Positions 11,343-22,274 of a stretch of 64,000 nt of DNA are shown here, in pieces. Source of the stretch: Hygrophila difformis. Its lineage: Eukaryota > Streptophyta > Magnoliopsida > Lamiales > Acanthaceae. The position numbers and the translations under genes are program-made. The notes under the pieces were generated by a model that had not been told where the DNA came from, ran no database searches, and saw nothing but the letters and a program-made list of their open reading frames with translations. The stretch covers positions 709,858 through 773,857 of the forward strand of contig JAOANR010000012.1 of the NCBI GenBank assembly GCA_030278955.1, in the 5' to 3' direction. Numbering within the stretch: the first letter of the stretch is position 1; each line of letters starts with the position of its first letter.

Positions 11343-14300
11343 TATAACACTCTATAAAAATTTAAACGAAATTTAAATTTAAATAACTAAATATTCTAAA
11401 TTTCCCATAAAATTTGAACTTTTTTTTAAAATGAAGGGATGATATGTTTTCAAAACAACGACTATTCAATCGGATTTAGTATAAATTAACTAGCCACTTT
11501 AAACCTAAGTTCCCTACCTACATTTTAGCGCAAATTAAATTCTAATCGCGTAATGGGCGGACGATAGAAACATTTAAGTTAAGATCTATTAACATATAAG
11601 TGTTAGATTAAATAATATTGGCTCGGATTATGCATCAATAGGATTAAATAAAAAATATATATATATATATATACTTAGCCAATTAATTTATGAAAATCAA
11701 GGATGACCCGTCTTATTAATAAATTGTCCAATTAGGAAATTTGAACTATTGTAAGTCCATAAAATTTTATTTGCAAAAAAATACAATTTAATATTAATGA
11801 AAGGATGGATTAAATTATAGAATTAACCCCTAAGATTGGTCTAAGACGCTTAGCTAATTAGATTATGGAACTAACAAGCGACCGAACGCTTTGTGGGGAT
11901 TTGAAGTCTTAATTCATATTGTTAGACAGCAAATTAATAGAAGATTTAAATTCATTGAATCCATTAAATTGAATTACAAGTGTATGGACCATTTAGAATT
12001 GAATTTAAGTCCTTAGAATTGAATTACAGTACATAATCCATTATCGACTTTTTATTAAATATTGTCCCGAATTGGAGGAAGTGAAGTCTTGGATTACTCG
12101 ACTAACGATACTGGATTAATGAATAAATTATGTCCATAATAGCTAGTTGATTAAGTCCATTATTAGAGATTGGGCCAAATAAATTTAGTAGTGCAATAGG
12201 CAAATAAAGAACAAATTATTTAAGCCCAAACTAAACTAAACCGAGTCCAAACCAAAGGCCCAATACACCAAACCACCAAAACCCTAACCCTAGCCCTAGC
12301 AAGGCTGCCGCCGCTCCCCGGCGCCGCCTTCGCCGGAGCACCGCCGGTGCCGGCGCCCTCCGCCGTCCTCCCACCCTTCCGATCGGTTCCCACATTCCCA
12401 CACCCCCATGGCCGCCACCACAGGCCTCCACCGCCACTGCCCTCCTCCAATCAAAACCAACACCACCGCCATCTCCATCAACACCCGCGGCCACAAATCC
12501 TTCCACCACTACCATTTTTATTCTCAAATCAACAACACCAATAATCAACAAAAATGAAAATAAAGATAGAGACAGAAATAGAGAGAGAGGCGAGACAGTG
12601 AGGAGCGCCGCTGAAGTCGAACCCCGTCGCCGCCGCTCGCAGCCGTCGGCCCCTGCCGCCGCTGTGGTGGCCACCGAGTCACCATCCCCATCTTACCCCC
12701 TTGTTCTCAACACAGAAAGATAGATCGAACGAAAACACAAACGAAATAGAAAGCAAAGGAAAGGAGAAGAAGGAGAGTGAAGAAGGGAAGAGGAGGCCGC
12801 CGCCCGCTGGCACCGCCGAGCCCGCCGTCGTCGCCTTCGTGCGCCGCCTGCCTCGCCGGAGAAGACGATGCCCAAGTTCGGAGCCACTGCCGCTACCTCC
12901 GCCGCGCGCCGCCGCTTCCGACCACTCCCTCGTCGCCGGCGAGTAGGTTGGAGAAGGGACAAAAGAAAAAGAGAGAGAAAGAGGAGGCAAAAGAAACAAA
13001 AGAGAACGGAGAGGAGGAGACAGAAAAGTGGAGTGCAGGCCGTGCTCTGCAATGTTGGAGTAGGAGACAAATAATTTCTAAAATGAGGGGAGGGAGGACA
13101 CTGACTGTAGGGGTAATAAATGCATACAGATGGAAAATAGGGAAAGAGGATATTGACCGAGGGGGTATGTCTGTGTATTAGAGCAAGCATTTACCTATTT
13201 AACACCCCTTCACCCTTGCATTCCCACGCCATTTTTACATCCCCAATTTTCCCCCTTTATGCTATATATCTATTATTTAGTTTAGTTTAGTTTAGTGTTG
13301 TAGGATTATAGTAGTATTGTTATAAGTAATTTATAGTAGTCGCGATTTCTAGTGGGATTTTCGGTGCAAGTCAAGGAGTTTTAGAGCTCAATAAAGAATA
13401 GTGCAAGTAGCTAGTTCGTGAGAGTATTTCGGGTAAGATTTATTAAATTGGAAAATTTTAGTATTATTTCCATTAAAATATCATTATAGCAAATGATGTT
13501 AATATTATAATTTTTGCTAGTCAAATAGCTGTAAAGGGATATCTGCTCGTAGGCCGTGCGTGTGTCGTGTCCATTCCATCCACGGTGACTGTAAGTAGAT
13601 TTTTACTCTTTGGAGTAAGCCTTAATTTGTTTAGCTTAAGCATAAATTTTAAATACCGTTTTCTTATTTTTAAATTTATGCTTATAGCTCCCTACTATTT
13701 TTGGATTACTGGTATGCCATTTTACTGTGCTTTATACTGTTCGCAACTATTCTCAAATCCTACGGATTTTTGAGCTCATTGTTACGGGGGCTGGGTCTGG
13801 GTATGGGTCGGCTGCCCAACTCCTACGTTGCTGTTGCACTTAATCGCCACACGGGGACTCTTGGGGCTATCCAGGCGATTCCATATCTGATTCCAGTGGT
13901 GGGTTTCGAGGAAATTTCTTACCTCCCCCACACCCTTGCGTGTATGTGAGATTTGGGCCCCGTTTGGGCACCTGCACATCATAGTGGCTGAGATATTATT
14001 TCTCGGTAACGCATATTGCTGTATTATCTGTTCCCGGGTTTAGATTAATATTGTCTTTATGTACAAATTTATTCTCGTTTTTAGCATACCATGACCATAA
14101 CTGCCGTCTTTAAATTATTTCCGCTACCCTACCTCCTCCGGGAGTAAACTTCTACTTACTCAGCGATTGTTTTCGTTGACTCTACACTTGTCACCATTTC
14201 CTTTCAGGTTTCAGATCTGTAAGGTTCGATAGAGCATATTTTGCACGGGCACGGTACGGGGTAATATTTATAAGAATGAATATTTTTAAAATCCCCTTGG

Positions 14301-14856
14301 GGGTTAGAACTTATTTCTTGGCATAGATAAATTTTTATAAGGCAAAGACAAATTTTTATGAAGCCTTGGAAATTATGTATCGAGCATAAATAAATATTTG
14401 GGTTTTATCCCGCTTGTGCAAATATGGTGCCCTACTGTTTAAACAACGTAATTTTGCATTTAGCAGTGTTATTTTTGAAATACGAGATAGACAACCCCTT
14501 ATTATAATATTTTTGAAATGCGAGGTACAACCTCTTTTAAAATAAAAATTTCCATGGATTTATTCCATTCCTATTATTGAGCTCATTTGAGGAATGCGTT
14601 CCTCCGTTTGGTTACGCTATACCAAACCTTTTATTAAGCTTATTTTATACTTGTTACGGTATTATAAGCTTTTGTGCAGAGTATATGCTAACTTGCCGGG
14701 AAGTGGTTAGCATATGCATTAAACTCTGATTTTCTGCACTTATTATTTTTAGCCTTAGCGTATTTCGGGCGGTCCGGAATACGTGGCGGTAGCACCCCAC
14801 CCATTGTTCCCGCACTTTTCTTCCGCTGCATCCTTAGGAAAAATGGGGGTGTTACA
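11343..14856 (+). repeat. Element H 3' LTR (3.5 kb)
   Basis: Starts TATAACACTC (probably a TG to TA change) right after the polypurine tract and ends GGGGTGTTACA. It contains a TA microsatellite near 11655, a very GC-rich block (about 12295-12960), a donor-like CTGTAAGTAG at 13591 and an acceptor-like ATTTCCTTTCAG ending at 14207. The terminal GTGGCGGTAGC sequence resembles the end of element A's LTR. Long frames in the GC-rich block are compositional; no gene is supported. Confidence 0.78.
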
Positions 14857-14867
14857 TTTATGATTTA

Positions 14868-15659
14868 ATGTCTGCAATTCAATTTGCAAAAACCACATTG
14901 GGCCCAGAGTTCTTTGTAAGCCCTAGTTTGAAAAACATTGTTGATGGTTTGAGGCTAAAAACCCAAAATCCTACAGGCCCAGTCCAATACTCAATTGGAC
15001 ATTCTTCTAAAACCCAAATTGTGTTTTGTGACCAATGTGAAAAAATGGCCAAAGAAGTCTGTAAATATGAAGCCCAAAAGGCCGAATGGTTACAGAATTT
15101 TGAAAACCAAAAAATGAAAACCCTTGAAGCAGAGGCCCAGATTGAAAACCTCACCAAGAAGCTTGAAATTCTTCAAAACCAAAATGAGAAATTGACCTCA
15201 AAAATTGTGTCCCTTACACTAAAAACACCAAAGCCAGAAGAAAAACCAGCCTATGGTCCAGAACCCAAACCCACCAGTTCTATGACTGCAGTAGAATTGG
15301 CAAAAGCCTGGATGCAGCAAAACCAGGAAAATTCAACTCCTGCGATCTTAAAGGATCAAAAGTTTGAATCTAGTCCGTCTCAAACGGCAGACGGTAAAGA
15401 CGAGTCAAGTCCGTTGATAGCTGATGCTTTGCTAAAAAGCATAAGTTCAGATGATTTTGAACCAAACCAGAGAAGTTCTAACACTGAGGTCTCTAAGGAC
15501 CAAAACGAAGAACTAAGCCCATCTAGCCCGGTAGGTGGTAAAAGCACATTAATTCCGGTTATGGCTGGTAGTTTGCCAAAAACTATGAGTCCAATACAGA
15601 CTGGAAAACTGAAAACCTCAGTGAAGAAGAAATTCTCCATAAGCTTGAAATGGAACTAA
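14868..15659 (+). pseudogene. Truncated coiled-coil ORF upstream of the viral-type promoter
   Basis: A 263-residue frame with a C-X2-C pair (FCDQC, near residue 53), a predicted coiled coil at about residues 65-115, and a Ser/Pro/Lys-rich C-terminal half with repeated SSP patterns. The frame is open upstream into the junction with element H, so the N-terminus is probably missing. Near 15595 another frame opens and continues coherently to a stop near 15731, suggesting a frameshift that also cut the C-terminus. Its place just before the promoter would fit the last ORF of a circular pararetrovirus genome, but no family match can be named. Confidence 0.5.
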
Positions 15660-16160
15660 GGCCTACTTTTGCCGAAACAATGGTAGCCAAGAAAAATGGA
15701 AGATATAGTGCTGGTAGCACTAAGGAAAAATGAAGCAAAATACCAGGCCAACAAAATTATAAAAATCTTGAAAAAAGAAAGTGGTGGTCCCCCCCAATGA
15801 TGAAGAATATTGATAGAACCACGCTGGAATAAGCTGGAATTTACATTAAAGTCCAGCATGTGAAGATAATGGAATCCGAAAAAGAAAAAGAAAACAAAAA
15901 AGAGTTAGTGGGGCGGCTGAAAACACCACCAACCATGTGAAGAAAAGAATCCAAGGCAGGAAAAGTCAAAAATCCGACAAGAGCCATGTGACTCTTGAAA
16001 AACCCGCGTTAATGGGCACTAGGCCCCTCATTATTACATTATTGGTATTATTGCATTATTGTACTACTTGTTTGATTTTTCATCCGAACCTTATCGGATA
16101 ACTTTGCCACTTGGCGCATTTTCATTGGTTGTTGTGGATTACTTAGATGACATTCCCATC

Positions 16161-16309
16161 TATAAATAGAGGAATGGTCTTCACTTGTAAAACACACACT
16201 CACTTCTTAGCTCTCTAGTTTTTAAAGGTTTTGAGACTGCACTCTTGCTACTCTCGAAAGCTCTTTCTCTCTCTAGTTCTCTTGTATCCCTACCCTTTCC
16301 AGTAATAAA
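16161..16309 (+). promoter_or_regulatory. TATA box and nearby polyadenylation signal (viral-type promoter)
   Basis: TATAAATAG at 16161-16169, a CA-rich likely start region near 16190, a CT-rich leader start, and AATAAA at 16304-16309. A poly(A) signal so close to the start is typical of the terminally redundant pararetroviral transcript. Confidence 0.55.
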
Positions 16310-16951
16310 ATTTCAGTTTGTAAAGAAAGACCCGGTGTGGATTGCTTCCTCTTTTCTTTACTTCCTGAAATACAGGGGCCCGTCTGAACGGGAAAGCCTC
16401 TCCTCTCTCAAGGTATGGGTTAATTTATGATTTAAGTTATGGTATGATTGTTCTATGTATGGATAATAATATTATAAACATAAATATATAACCTTTTAAA
16501 ACTTAATTGATGAGATATACTATTAAGGGAGTAAGATAAAAATTTAAAAGGCTTTATGCCATAAAAGCTGTAATAAAGCAATTCAGGGATGTTTGTCAAA
16601 CATAATGATGTTTTGTTACTGTTGTCCCTTTTGATTTGCCCCTTAGACCCCCTGCTTACGTTTCAGATCTAGGTCTGGATAATGCTAATTTGAATTTGAA
16701 ACCCGGAACAGGCCAGAAAATGTCTCATCAGTAAAAGTAATAAGAGGATTACGGGCTTAATGTTTATAATGATATTTCCATGGCAAAGGACAATCGGACC
16801 CACAACACATAATCAGAAAGTTAACACGACCAAGGGAATAATAGGAGATGGCAAGTACCTAGTAAGACATCACGACATATAAGTTTTTCGCGTACAAAAA
16901 ACTAGTGTTTTAAAACTTTTCTGAAATAATTAATTTCTTTTATCAAAACAA
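16310..16951 (+). other. Leader region without a gene
   Basis: Non-coding stretch between AATAAA and the first small ORF. It contains several short ATG frames, as long pararetroviral leaders do, but no clear tRNA-Met primer site was found. Confidence 0.4.
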
Positions 16952-17374
16952 ATGGAGAACATGGCTAAAACAGCTGAAAACCCTAAAACGGATTTGTTTA
17001 AAATAGAATGGTTTAAAAACACAGAAACAAGGTTTGTTATTGTACCTTACCCGAAAACACACTTTCTATGCCAAGAATGTGAAAATTTGCTTATCAGACT
17101 GATGAATAAACGAAATCAAATAAGCCAGATTTGCAGGGAACAAAGATTATTTGAAAATATTATAAAATGGAAAGTAACTAAGGAAGTCGAATTTCTAAAA
17201 AATGAAATAGAAATTCTAGAAAACAGTTATCAAAAGCACACAAAAATCTATAAGGTTTTAGAAAACCTACGAGATAACCATATAGAAAAATGTGAAAATC
17301 ATTTTATAACGTGTGAACTTGAAGAAAAAATATGGAAAAAATTACAAGAAGAACATTTAGCAAGAAATAACTAA
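16952..17374 (+). CDS. Small lysine-rich coiled-coil ORF 1 of the pararetrovirus-like remnant
   Basis: 140 residues and intact. It has a C-X2-C pair (near residue 43) and a long Lys/Glu-rich helical stretch over about residues 55-130 with coiled-coil spacing. Its stop TAA overlaps the start of the next ORF as TAATG. The C-X2-C pair followed by a coiled coil resembles the layout of the ORF at 14868. No known domain is recognised. Confidence 0.5.
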   Translation: MENMAKTAENPKTDLFKIEWFKNTETRFVIVPYPKTHFLCQECENLLIRLMNKRNQISQICREQRLFENIIKWKVTKEVEFLKNEIEILENSYQKHTKIYKVLENLRDNHIEKCENHFITCELEEKIWKKLQEEHLARNN

Positions 17375-17688
17375 TGGAAGCACAAATACTTTTTAATATT
17401 TGTCCAGAATGTGGAAAACTTGGAGAAACCATGCGGAAAATTGAAAAAGAAATAAAAGACCATAAAGGCACAATTTTAAGGTTAACAGAATACAAAGAAG
17501 AAGAGAAATAAGATGTACATGAACTCATATATGAGTTAAACCGTGACGAAGAAATAAAAACTATTTTAAATTCGATTCACAGATATGAAGAAGTTATAAG
17601 TTACCAATCAATAGACCTCAAAACAAAAATAGAAGAGTTAAACACTTCTAAAACGGACTTTATTAACCATATCAAAAATCAACATTAA
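17374..17688 (+). pseudogene. Small coiled-coil ORF 2 of the pararetrovirus-like remnant, with one stop
   Basis: Starts in the TAATG overlap with ORF 1. It would encode about 104 residues but has an in-frame TAA at 17509-17511. It begins with a C-X2-C pair (CPEC) and continues as a charged helix. It ends 2 nt before the next ATG. The stop indicates decay. Confidence 0.45.
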
Positions 17689-17690
17689 AA

Positions 17691-17951
17691 ATGACTTATA
17701 AAACAATAAGAAATTACAGTAAATGGGAGAAAATTACGATTGAAAGATACCGCATTAAAAAAAATTATAAGAATCCAAATCGAAGCAAAAATAAAGTGCT
17801 TACAACTCTTAAACAGAAAAATCTTATAATAGAAGAATTAGATTTAAGTTTTTGGATAAATGATGAAATCAACCAACTACAAGAATATGAAAAAGGGCTA
17901 GATAGGGAAAGAAAACAGTGGCAGGTAATTATATTGGTTAATCAGAACTAA
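17691..17951 (+). CDS. Small basic ORF 3 of the pararetrovirus-like remnant
   Basis: 86 residues, strongly Lys/Arg/Asn-rich at the N-terminus, then an acidic helical stretch. It starts 2 nt after ORF 2. It may be the N-terminal part of a longer protein, because related-looking frames continue to about 18125 with stops. No family is recognised. Confidence 0.4.
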   Translation: MTYKTIRNYSKWEKITIERYRIKKNYKNPNRSKNKVLTTLKQKNLIIEELDLSFWINDEINQLQEYEKGLDRERKQWQVIILVNQN

Positions 17952-18250
17952 AACTCCTTAAAAAAAATCAGGAAAGGTATTGAAACACAGTATAAAAAAT
18001 ACTGAAATCATATGCAAAATGTACGAAACTTATAAAGATAAATGTACTAAACTTAAGCAAGGGCAAAACTGCCAAAACATTAATCTCTCTCCTACGAAAA
18101 AAGTGTTAGGTACTGAAAAGGAATAACAAAACACTATGGGTACTGAACAGGTAATAAAAATGGGGTGGGAGGTATTTATTTCGAATTTCCCCTTGTTTTT
18201 ATTCCCAAGTCGTACCTGACATGCACCATAAATGTAAAATATCCCCAAAA

Positions 18251-20620
18251 ATTTTAGTAAAATATCCCCAAAATTTTTTGGGTAAAGTATTGCTACAACC
18301 CAAAATTATTTATAACTAGATTTTTTCACCCGCTACGCACGGGTGTTGAACTAATATGACGTTATAAATGTGAATATAGATTTTTTTTGGATTACATAAG
18401 ATTCAAAGTCTTTTGCTTAAATAGTGGTTGAATACATGCAATAAAAATTTAAAAGTAAAATACAGGAGAGAATAAGATGAAGGAAAAAAAATTCTAACCT
18501 ACAACCAGGTGGACATAATATAAAATAAATTATTTTACTATTAGAAAATTAAATATATAGAGTTTGCTTTCATATCTAAAATGATGAGAGCAAATGTAAA
18601 ATAAATACCCTTTAATTATTCAAAATTAGAAAAAATTATATTTTTGCATTATTAAGATTTAAAAATAATATTATTAAGGTTTAAGAAAATATTATTTCAC
18701 TCCCTAATATATTGTACAATTTGAATATTATCGCTAAAGCTTTTAAATAATACTATTATTTATAATTTTTTTTAATCTTTTCATCATTTAAAACTTATAT
18801 TTTATTCAGCAATGTATTTTAAATCTTTATTGTGATTAGTTTTTATGGACTAATCTTTGATTTTATAAAATAAAAATTCTAATTTTAATTATGTTTTAAT
18901 TATCTGTTAATTTTTAAAATATTATTTTAGTCCATGATATTGTTCAATTTTTTCTTTTCCATATTGATTATGAAAAAAGTTTGGTAGTTAATATTTTTAT
19001 TTAATTTAATTTAATTTTTATTTTTTTAATTCATTATTATTATAACCCCTTAAATTGTAGTAGTATTTATACTTCGATACCCATTTTTTTAGAAGGTATA
19101 CTTTTTGAGCACATTTTTATAATTATAAATTATTTTTTCTATCTGGATAATTATATTTATTATTTAAGATATTGTGATGAAATAAAAATCCAAAAAACAA
19201 TTAAAATAAAATAAAAAAGTTCAAATAAAATAAAATAAGAATCTACATATAATTAATAATGAAATTACTTTATAAATTAAAGATATTACAATAAATATAA
19301 TTTAATTATCATTCATGGTATGTTATTTTATTTTATTAAATAGTATAATCTAATTTTATTAGATAATTATATTTTTTGTATTTAAGTTAAAAGGGAAAAT
19401 TAAGTACTAAATACATTGTTTCCAAGTTGTTGCGCTAATGCGAAACTTTTCAAACGTGAATAGGTGGAATGATATTCTTTTCAAATTCTTAGGACTAAAA
19501 CGCAATATTTTTAGAATTGATGAGGTCGAATTTGATATTTTAAAATGTAGATGGGTAGAATTTTTAAACTAAATAAAGTTTAGGTGTATTCTTTTATCAA
19601 AAAAATTAAGGGCATAAATGACCAAACTTGATAAGTTTAGGGTTATATTATGAGAATAGTTCAAATAATAAATAATTAGCATTATTTATTTATGTTTGAC
19701 TGTTTACTTTATGCATTTTTTGTGAAAAATAAAATGGTAAATGATGTTTGATTGAATTCACATGTTTTGTACCATGTTTGAACATGTAACATGATAACCT
19801 AATATTAAAGTTTTTTTAGGTAAAAATATTGCTACCACCCAAACTATTTATTATTATCACAAATCTTTAAATATTGTTTATACTAAAATACTTCTAATAT
19901 TCTTTTACAGTATAAATTATTTATAAAAGAAATTATATAACAATTTACTCTGAATTTCATGTACATTTTTATTTTATACTGAAATAGATAAGGATTATTG
20001 GATAAATGTATATTTTATTTTATATTGAAATAGAAAAAGATTAATGGATTATGGATATTATGTCGAATAATTAAACTATGATGTATTTTAGTTTTTTTAT
20101 TTTCCTTTTCTTTCTTTTCTTCTTTAAACAGAACAAAAAATTATGTAGAATTTGTTTTAAATCTATATAAAATATTTTAGGTGATTAGTCATTTTATATT
20201 AATCAATAATTTTAGGGTCAATTTAATGTTTACAACATATTTTTGATGAAATATTTTTATTTAAAATATGGTAACTATATTCCTTATATTGATATAGGAT
20301 TATATATTTTTTAAACATTATGTATTATGTATACAATCAAATAATATAATGTATTATATATAGTTGTAATCTTATATCTTTTTAAAATATATATGAAAAT
20401 TTTCTCAAGATTTTTTTATATATTAATAGATAGATTTATTTTCTAAATATAGATATTAATGATGTGTCTGATGACATGATATTACTCAGCGATTATTAAG
20501 CAGCTATCAGTCTGCATATGTGTTTTAATAAGGACCGTTGATCTAAAAAATAGCATATAATGATTGATTAACCCTTAAAATTAAGAAGGATGAATTAAAT
20601 TTTAATAAAGGACAAAAGAG
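18251..20620 (+). other. AT-rich non-coding stretch
   Basis: No credible coding frame. It is very AT-rich with many A/T runs. A short segment near 18281 (ATTGCTACAACCC) resembles one near 19835 (ATTGCTACCACCC), which may be a degenerate repeat pair. A hairpin at 18327-18345 is listed separately. Confidence 0.6.
18327..18355 (+). other. Hairpin followed by CTAA-T, possible Helitron 3' end
   Basis: CACCCG and CGGGTG form a 6-bp stem with a 7-nt loop, followed 5 nt later by CTAA and T. Helitron 3' ends have a short GC hairpin just before CTRR inserted next to T. No 5' TC end or coding region was identified. Confidence 0.25.
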
Positions 20621-20746
20621 TCTGCACATGCCAAAAAGTATTCAGGATTTATTTTTTTTGGATCATAATGGACGTTGCAAGAAACGTCGGCAAAGGGGAA
20701 AAACTAAAAAAGCTACAGAAAAGGGGGTAGGGAAGGAAAAAATAAC

Positions 20747-21087
20747 TCAATCACGAAGAAACCAGATGCCCATCAAGTCCGCACTGAGATGGTGCCGCAC
20801 CTCATCCGGAGGATAGGCCCAAGTCTTAAAGAATTCCTCCGAGCGCGCACCTCGTTTTGCCAAAGCATCAGCCACCATCTTACCTTTACGTAAGAGGTGG
20901 AACCAACGAAAGTCTGGATGTTGAGCGAGTACTTCTGAAATGTTCAAGACCAGGGGCCGAAGCCAGTGACCATCTGAAGTTCCTGCCTGGATCAACCGAA
21001 GAGCCTCAAGAGAGTTCGAGAAACAGAAGGCCTTATCAACACCCAATGCAATGAGTCTGACAGGCCCAATTAGAATACGTAAAACAC
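20747..21087 (-). pseudogene. LINE-type RNase H domain, C-terminal fragment
   Basis: The minus-strand frame ends in a segment typical of the plant RVT_3/RNase H domain: SLEALRLIQAG, DGHWLRPLVL, DFRWFHLLRKG, and MVADALAKRGA with the conserved DALA motif, followed by the short tail before the stop. The N-terminal part of the domain and all of the RT are missing. Upstream, the frame continues into the Copia LTR, so residues encoded beyond about 21087 are not LINE sequence. The exact junction is inferred. Confidence 0.7.
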
Positions 21088-21900
21088 TGTAAGCGATGTT
21101 TGAGCGATGTCTCAACAACCTGCAAACCACAACCAGAGGCAAACACAAACAGAGTGCGGAATAAAATAAGAGCACAAGGAATTTGATCACCCAGTTCGAT
21201 CCACTGATCTACATCTAGGGGCGCCAAGCCAGGGATTCACTAGATCTCCACAAAACCGATTGAACAAGAGTCAACCACACCTTACATACCCTTACATTCC
21301 AATGAACTCTTCTATCTACCCAAATAGACTTGAAGAACACATGGGAGCATCAACTATCTACCCAAATGCAAGCAATTCACCGGCAGGTATTAAGATGGTG
21401 TTTGAGGAATCTAGCTAATCAAACAGGTTAAGCTCAATGGTGCTAAAACACCTACAATACACACGGATTGTGTTTACAAAACAATAAACTCAGAAATGCC
21501 TAAACACAATCCCAATTACCCCACGAAAATGTAGAAGACTCAACAGCTAAAGATATACCAGTAGCAGGATAGTTGTTGGTGCCTTCTGCAAACAACGAAA
21601 ACCAGGGGGTTTCTGCTTCAGCTCTCAATCCACCATAAACACAACTTGGAATCTGTTAATACTCTGTAAAAGGAGCTGTGATTGCGGCTGTAAACACACA
21701 CAATCCCTCAAGGACGAAGACAGGTATTTATATGGGTTTTAAGGCCCATCTAAAGCCCTCTAAGGCCTGCTAGGGGAAATGCCACGTCACTGTACTATTC
21801 TGTGCTTTTTCCAGTGAAGAGAAAAGAGCGTTGTTGTCATGATGTTGCAACAACGGCAAATATAACGAACATCTTCACAATACAAGAAATATCCCTAACA
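21088..21900 (-). repeat. SIRE-like 3' LTR
   Basis: Starts TGTTAGGGAT next to the polypurine tract. A TATA box (TATAAATA, minus) lies at 21725-21732. The distal end is placed at ...CTTACA (21088), where LINE RNase H coding begins. That end is an estimate, because no second LTR is available for comparison. Confidence 0.6.
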
Positions 21901-21917
21901 ATCTCCCCCTTTTGTGG
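21901..21917 (-). other. SIRE-like polypurine tract
   Basis: Minus-strand CCACAAAAGGGGGAGAT lies directly before the TGTTAGGG LTR start. It is the presumed primer for plus-strand synthesis. Confidence 0.75.
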
Positions 21918-22274
21918 AGATGATCGGGCCAAGTAGTAAAAACAGTGGAGAAAGCACAGAGAGTCATAATAAGATCAGAGAGCATCAAAATCTCAACAAA
22001 TAATCATGCCACAAAAGATATGAGCTGAAGAAGAGCAGGCATAGACAAAACATCCATTCATAAAAGATAATCTCATACCAAATATCCAGGAAATATCCAT
22101 GAGAGTATTCAGCAATAACAGACCAGAGAAATATCCAAAAATATCAACCAATTACAGAACAGAAAACCAGAATATCCATAGTCTGAAACCAGAAAAACAA
22201 AAGTTGTTCCAACATCAGTACAATGATCAAGCCCTGCTATCCTTTCTCACTGGAACTCCCCCTTACTTGGCAGA

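Larger units (their letters stand above)
10929..14856 (+). mobile_element. Element H: 3' end of a Ty3/gypsy element (plus strand)
   Basis: About 410 nt of 3' internal sequence (10929-11342) are followed by a 3.5-kb LTR. The rest of the element lies left of element A and outside the window. No coding sequence is recognisable in the retained internal part. The right end abuts a broken ORF of the pararetrovirus-like remnant; the 5 bp after the LTR are TTTAT, but the left partner copy is not in the window. Confidence 0.8.
14857..18250 (+). mobile_element. Probable endogenous pararetrovirus remnant (Caulimoviridae-like)
   Basis: Seen directly: a truncated coiled-coil ORF, then a TATA box, AATAAA about 140 nt downstream, a leader of about 640 nt, then three small lysine-rich ORFs joined by a TAATG stop/start overlap and a 2-nt gap. 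Known for plant pararetroviruses: one promoter between the last and first ORFs, a polyadenylation signal shortly after the transcript start, and tightly packed small ORFs. Plant nuclear genes are not arranged like this. No RT, movement protein or coat protein is visible, so the assignment is inference. The right limit is approximate. The left end is cut by element H. Confidence 0.55.

Noticed and set aside
12231..12999. Several overlapping frames on both strands in the GC-rich block of LTR H
   Set aside because: They are low-complexity Arg/Ala/Gly/Ser products open in many frames at once, with no domain, and lie inside an LTR.
20628..20816. 62-codon plus-strand frame
   Set aside because: It overlaps the 3' end of the LINE RNase H on the other strand and has no recognisable domain.
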